DNA from: Streptomyces sp. Y2F8-2
Lineage (GTDB): Bacteria; Actinomycetota; Actinomycetes; Streptomycetales; Streptomycetaceae
Length of the DNA stretch: 64,000 nucleotides
Direction: 5' to 3'
Assembly (NCBI RefSeq): GCF_014905555.1
Contig: NZ_BNGS01000002.1
Location: forward strand, 496,001-560,000
In this document: positions 60,919 to 64,000 of the stretch, in pieces
Layout of the letters: every line of letters begins with the position of its first letter
Position numbering within the stretch: the first letter of the stretch is position 1
The notes under the pieces: generated by a model
Seen by the model: only the letters and a program-made list of their open reading frames with translations
Database searches by the model: none
What the model was told of the DNA's origin: nothing
Made by a program: the position numbers and the translations under genes

Positions 60919-61563
60919 CTAACGCGCCCGGGCGGTGACGAGACGGGCGTCCACGTCTACGACACCGTCGACGCCCTGGCACAGCCCCACCATCACCGGT
61001 CCGAGGCGCGGCTCCGGCACCTGGCCCCGCAGGGTGACGGCACCCTCCCGGACCTCGACCGCGATGGTCCCCTCGTCCAGGCCGAGGATGCGTCCCAGGA
61101 CATCCTGCTCGACCTCGCTGCGAATCTCGACATCGGGGCGAATGAAGGCGTCCAGCAGGTCGCTGCGGCTGACGATGCCGGCGAGCAGGCCGTTGTCGTC
61201 GACGACCGGCAGTTGCTTCACGTGCCGCCTGCGGAGTTCCCGCGCGGCCCGGGGGATCGTCCAGTCGGCGCGGGCGGTGTGAACGGGACTGCTCATGAGC
61301 GCGCCCGCCGTCCGGGCCCGCGCCTTTCCCCAGGCACGTTCGTCGTCCCCGTCCCGCCCCCGCGGGTCCGGCATCCCGGTCTCGTGCCGCAGCACGTCGG
61401 AGGCGGACACGACACCGATGGGAGCGCCGTCCTCGTCGACGACCGGTGCCGCGGCGATGTCGTTCGCGTCCAGCAGGGCGGCGACCTCGTGGAACGATGC
61501 GTCGGGGCGCAGGGTGACCACCTCCTCGGTCATCACGTCACCGACCGTGCGGCGGTGCAGCAT
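60919..61563 (-). CDS. CBS-pair protein with BON domain
   Basis: Length is 214 aa from the ATG at 61563 with GGAGGAGG upstream. Two CBS motifs (VGDVMTEEVVTLRPDASFHE to VVDEDGAPIGVVSASDVLRH, and LMSSPVHTARADWTIPRAAR to VVDDNGLLAGIVSRSDLLDA) form one adenosine-nucleotide-sensing module (about residues 5-145). A BON domain follows (IAVEVREGAVTLRGQVPEPR), which often binds lipids or membranes. The role is probably energy or nucleotide sensing. It is convergent with the DUF397 gene. Confidence 0.9.
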   Translation of the reverse strand: MLHRRTVGDVMTEEVVTLRPDASFHEVAALLDANDIAAAPVVDEDGAPIGVVSASDVLRHETGMPDPRGRDGDDERAWGKARARTAGALMSSPVHTARADWTIPRAARELRRRHVKQLPVVDDNGLLAGIVSRSDLLDAFIRPDVEIRSEVEQDVLGRILGLDEGTIAVEVREGAVTLRGQVPEPRLGPVMVGLCQGVDGVVDVDARLVTARAR

Positions 61564-61753
61564 GACATCAGCCTCCTCCACGATGCGACGAGGCGGCAGC
61601 GGTCGGACCGCCGGAGCGGACGGCGCACCACGCGTCGCCCCCGCAGCCCCCGCCGGCACGTCCACGCCGTTCCACCCACCCATCACAACACCATGCCGCG
61701 CGAGCGACCAGTGACGTTCGGCCTGGCACCGCAATCCGCGCGCGAGTGGCCCC

Positions 61754-61787
61754 TACCTAGGCTAGGCTGGTACCTAGGCCCCCTAGG
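61754..61787 (+). promoter_or_regulatory. Three CCTAGG boxes upstream of the TetR gene
   Basis: CCTAGG occurs at 61756-61761, 61773-61778 and 61782-61787. The first two lie in a 17-base direct repeat of TACCTAGGC. They stand 15-46 bases before the TetR ATG, where a self-regulating repressor usually binds. A strong -10 is not obvious. Confidence 0.65.
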
Positions 61788-61801
61788 TTTAAGGACTTGC
61801 C

Positions 61802-62389
61802 ATGCCCCGTGCCGGACTCACCGTCGAGCGGATCGTCGCGGCGGCAGCCGACCTCGCGGACGAGGTCGGCTTCGAGAACGTCACCGTCTCCGCGCTGGCC
61901 CGCCACTTCGGCGTGAAGGACGCCAGCCTGTACTCGCACGTCAGGAACCTTCAGGACCTGCGCACCCGCGTCGCACTCCTCGCCGGCGGCGAGATGATCG
62001 ACGACATCGCCGCCGCCGTCGCCGGGCGCGCCGGCAAGGAGGCGCTGGCCGCCTTCGCCGGCGCCTACCGGGAGTACGCCCACCGGCACCCGGGACGGTA
62101 CGCGGCCACCCAGATCCGCATCGACCAGTCGCTCGTGGCCGACTCCCCGGCCATGCAGCGCACCGCCGAGATCACCTACGGCATGCTGCGCGCCTACGGC
62201 CTTGACGAGCCCGATCTCACCGACGCCGTGCGCCTGTTGCGCAGCACCTTCCACGGTTACTGCGCCCTGGAGGCGACCGGCGGATTCGGTGCTCCCCGCG
62301 ACGTGGAGGCGTCCTGGAGCAAGGCCGTCGACGCCCTGCATGTCGCATTGGAGAACTGGCCCCGTGAGGAGACCAAGGACCATGACTGA
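61802..62389 (+). CDS. TetR-family regulator
   Basis: Length is 195 aa. The N-terminal HTH is ERIVAAAADLADEVGFENVT with VSALARHFGVKDASLYSHVR (about residues 9-48). The C-terminal part matches the WHG/TetR_C ligand domain (FRSTFHGYCALEATGGF-like LLRSTFHGYCALEATGGFG). AAGGA precedes the ATG. Its end overlaps the hydrolase start by eight bases, so it controls and is cotranscribed with that enzyme. Confidence 0.92.
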   Translation: MPRAGLTVERIVAAAADLADEVGFENVTVSALARHFGVKDASLYSHVRNLQDLRTRVALLAGGEMIDDIAAAVAGRAGKEALAAFAGAYREYAHRHPGRYAATQIRIDQSLVADSPAMQRTAEITYGMLRAYGLDEPDLTDAVRLLRSTFHGYCALEATGGFGAPRDVEASWSKAVDALHVALENWPREETKDHD

Positions 62390-63197
62390 CCTCCATACTG
62401 ACCTCCATTACGACGTGCGCGGCACCGGCCCCGTGCTGCTCGTCGTCCCCGGTGGCGCCGGGCACCCCATGGGGCTCGACCGCATGACGGACCACCTCGC
62501 CGACCTCTTCACCGTCGTCACGTACGACCCGCTCGGACTCGCCCACGGACGACTCGGACTGCCCGTAGCGGAGCAGCGGGTCCAGGCGTGGAGTGACGGA
62601 GCGCGACGGGTTCTCGAAACCGTCCTGCGCCCGGACGAGTCGGCGTACGTCATCGGCTTCAGCTCCGGCGGCATCGCGGCACTCGACCTGCTCGCCCGCC
62701 ACCCCGACCGGCTGCGGCACGTGGTGGCGCACGAGCCGCCCGTCGTGGAGGTGCTCCCGGACGCGGCCCGGCAGCGGGCGATGTTCGCGGAGGTGGGCGA
62801 GACCTATCGGACGGCGGGGCTGAAGGCCGCCGCGGCCCGGCTGGCAGCGGGGCTGCAGGGCGGGCCCGCGGTCGCCGTCACCGAGGCGGAACCACCCTCC
62901 CCCGGCGAGGAGTCGGCCAACCCCATGGGCATCTTCCTCACCCACGTCCTGCCCTCGTTCACGGCGTACGCACCGAACCTGGCCGCCCTGAAAGCCGTCT
63001 CCGCACGTCTCACCCTCGGCGCCGGAGTCGACTCCCGCCATGGGCTCCTCCACCGCACGGCCACGTCGGCGGCCGAGTTGACCGGCGCGGCGTTCACGGA
63101 GTTCCCGGGCGGCCATGTGGGCATGGCGGAGCACCCGGAGGAGTTCGCGAGGCTTCTGATCGGCGCACTGGCCGCCGCCGACGTCACCGGCACCTGA
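62382..63197 (+). CDS. Alpha/beta hydrolase
   Basis: Length is 271 aa. The oxyanion loop is LLVVPGGAGHPMG, the nucleophile elbow is GFSSGGIAAL (serine about residue 95), and the catalytic His is in FPGGHVGMAEHPEEFA near the end. An acid residue is expected after strand six. AAGGA lies before the ATG at 62382. It has no signal peptide. Substrate is unknown; pairing with a TetR regulator suggests detoxification or lactone hydrolysis, which is inference. Confidence 0.88.
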   Translation: MTDLHTDLHYDVRGTGPVLLVVPGGAGHPMGLDRMTDHLADLFTVVTYDPLGLAHGRLGLPVAEQRVQAWSDGARRVLETVLRPDESAYVIGFSSGGIAALDLLARHPDRLRHVVAHEPPVVEVLPDAARQRAMFAEVGETYRTAGLKAAAARLAAGLQGGPAVAVTEAEPPSPGEESANPMGIFLTHVLPSFTAYAPNLAALKAVSARLTLGAGVDSRHGLLHRTATSAAELTGAAFTEFPGGHVGMAEHPEEFARLLIGALAAADVTGT

Positions 63198-63255
63198 TCA
63201 CAGGAACCGCAGACGCGGCCACGAGCCCGTGCCCGGGTCCGTAGGCGCAGCGCCC

Positions 63256-63993
63256 TCACCACACCCCGGTGATACCGCCTTCCGGGTCCTCCACGACCGC
63301 GCGGACGATGTCGTGGTGGAAGCCGCGCACGTGCGCCTCCACCAGGTCGCCGGCCGCTTCCGCGTCTCCCGCCGCGATGGCGTCGTACACCGCGTGGTGC
63401 TCGGCGCGCAGCCGCGCGGCGACCTCCTCCCAGTCGTCGATCTTGTGGAAGGCGGTCAGGAGGGTGCGGCGGACGGCGCTGCGCACGGCGACGGTCATGT
63501 CGGTCATGAGCCGGTTGCCGCCGGCTTCGGCGATGGCGGCGTGGAAATCGGTGTCGTAGTCGTTGAACTCTTCTCGCGACAGGCCGATCGCGTCCATGCG
63601 CTCCAGCGGCTCGCGCATTCGGGCAAGGTCCTCCTCGGTGGCCTTGGTGGCGGCGAGGCGGGCACTGCTGCGCTCGAGGGTGGCACGGGCCTCGACGACG
63701 TCGCCCAGGGGGAAGTTGGCAAGCGCGATGTGCAGGCGCAGCAACTGCGTGAGGCCGTGGCTGGGCATGGCGGCGATGATGCTGCCCGAGGTGGGGCCGG
63801 TGCCCACGCGCGAGCGCAGGACGCCCTGAGCCTCCAGGACACGCAGCGCCTCGCGGACGGCGGCACGGCTGACGCCCAGGAGATCGACCAGCTCGCGCTC
63901 GGGTGGGAGGCGGTCGCCGACACGGAGGTTGCCCGAGAGGATCTGCTCCTCGATCCGCGCGAGGACGAGCTCGAAGGTGCGGGAGCGCGGCAC
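63256..63993 (-). CDS. FadR-type GntR regulator (may extend beyond the window)
   Basis: Length is 245 aa counted from a GTG at 63993. The winged helix is VLARIEEQILSGNLRVGDRL, PPERELVDLLGVSRAAVREA and LRVLEAQGVL (about residues 10-60). The FCD domain has the metal-binding residues in DYDTDFHAAIAEAGGN, and the His of EHHAVYDAI and EAHVRGFHHD. A GGAG lies just before the GTG, but an earlier start past the window end cannot be ruled out. The target is probably the genes upstream, outside the window. Confidence 0.88.
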   Translation of the reverse strand: MPRSRTFELVLARIEEQILSGNLRVGDRLPPERELVDLLGVSRAAVREALRVLEAQGVLRSRVGTGPTSGSIIAAMPSHGLTQLLRLHIALANFPLGDVVEARATLERSSARLAATKATEEDLARMREPLERMDAIGLSREEFNDYDTDFHAAIAEAGGNRLMTDMTVAVRSAVRRTLLTAFHKIDDWEEVAARLRAEHHAVYDAIAAGDAEAAGDLVEAHVRGFHHDIVRAVVEDPEGGITGVW

Positions 63994-64000
63994 CGGCTCC

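Overview
The window looks like the chromosome of a Streptomyces or a close relative. The DNA is very GC-rich with strong third-position GC bias, many genes start with GTG or TTG, and several families are typical of streptomycetes: a helix-turn-helix/DUF397 pair beside a small ATP-binding protein, a DUF2637 membrane protein, an alditol oxidase and a sigma factor fused to a carbohydrate-binding domain. I saw no rRNA, tRNA, CRISPR array or intact insertion sequence.

Layout. 1-135 is the tail of a methyltransferase. 277-9143 is a purine-oxidation locus: XdhC maturation factor, an AzgA-type purine permease, the three xanthine dehydrogenase subunits with tightly coupled ends, and a divergent PucR-type activator. 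9294-14118 holds small regulators and membrane proteins. 14394-20955 holds a secreted His/Asp-rich protein, a pyruvate oxidase-like enzyme behind a PP2C-like phosphatase, a two-HTH regulator and rsgA. A 23-codon peptide ORF lies just upstream of rsgA.

22142-28936 is the most unusual part. A 949-aa membrane protein resembles the C-terminal half of epsilon-poly-lysine synthetases (six membrane segments plus tandem acyltransferase-like domains). Its adenylation domain is missing and is replaced by two nearly identical carrier domains made by a recent 261-bp duplication. Around it are a stand-alone AMP-forming ligase, a separate carrier protein, an Fe(II)/2-oxoglutarate oxygenase, and two broken genes: a collapsed condensation/carrier NRPS module and the tail of a PLP-dependent decarboxylase. 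I read it as a split, trans-acting amide or poly-amino-acid assembly system that is being remodelled or is decaying.

29073-34175 holds the sigma/CBM2 fusion, a radical SAM protein with an unusual cysteine spacing, and a tandem globin/flavohaemoglobin pair. 34247-41987 holds an orphan MmpS-like protein and then a copper locus: a cupredoxin/beta-propeller fusion, a two-domain multicopper oxidase, YcnI and a CopC-CopD fusion. 42038-45150 holds an IS630-like HTH protein, a GAF protein and alditol oxidase. 45275-54634 is a galactan-use operon: ROK regulator, GH30 enzyme, sugar ABC importer and GH2 beta-galactosidase. A collapsed MFS gene separates it from an ABC-2 exporter (55132-57763). The right end carries an MFS transporter, a divergent ATPase/HTH-DUF397 unit with two palindromes, a CBS-BON protein, a TetR/hydrolase pair behind three CCTAGG boxes, and a FadR-type regulator.

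All assignments are from reading sequence and motifs; no database search was run.
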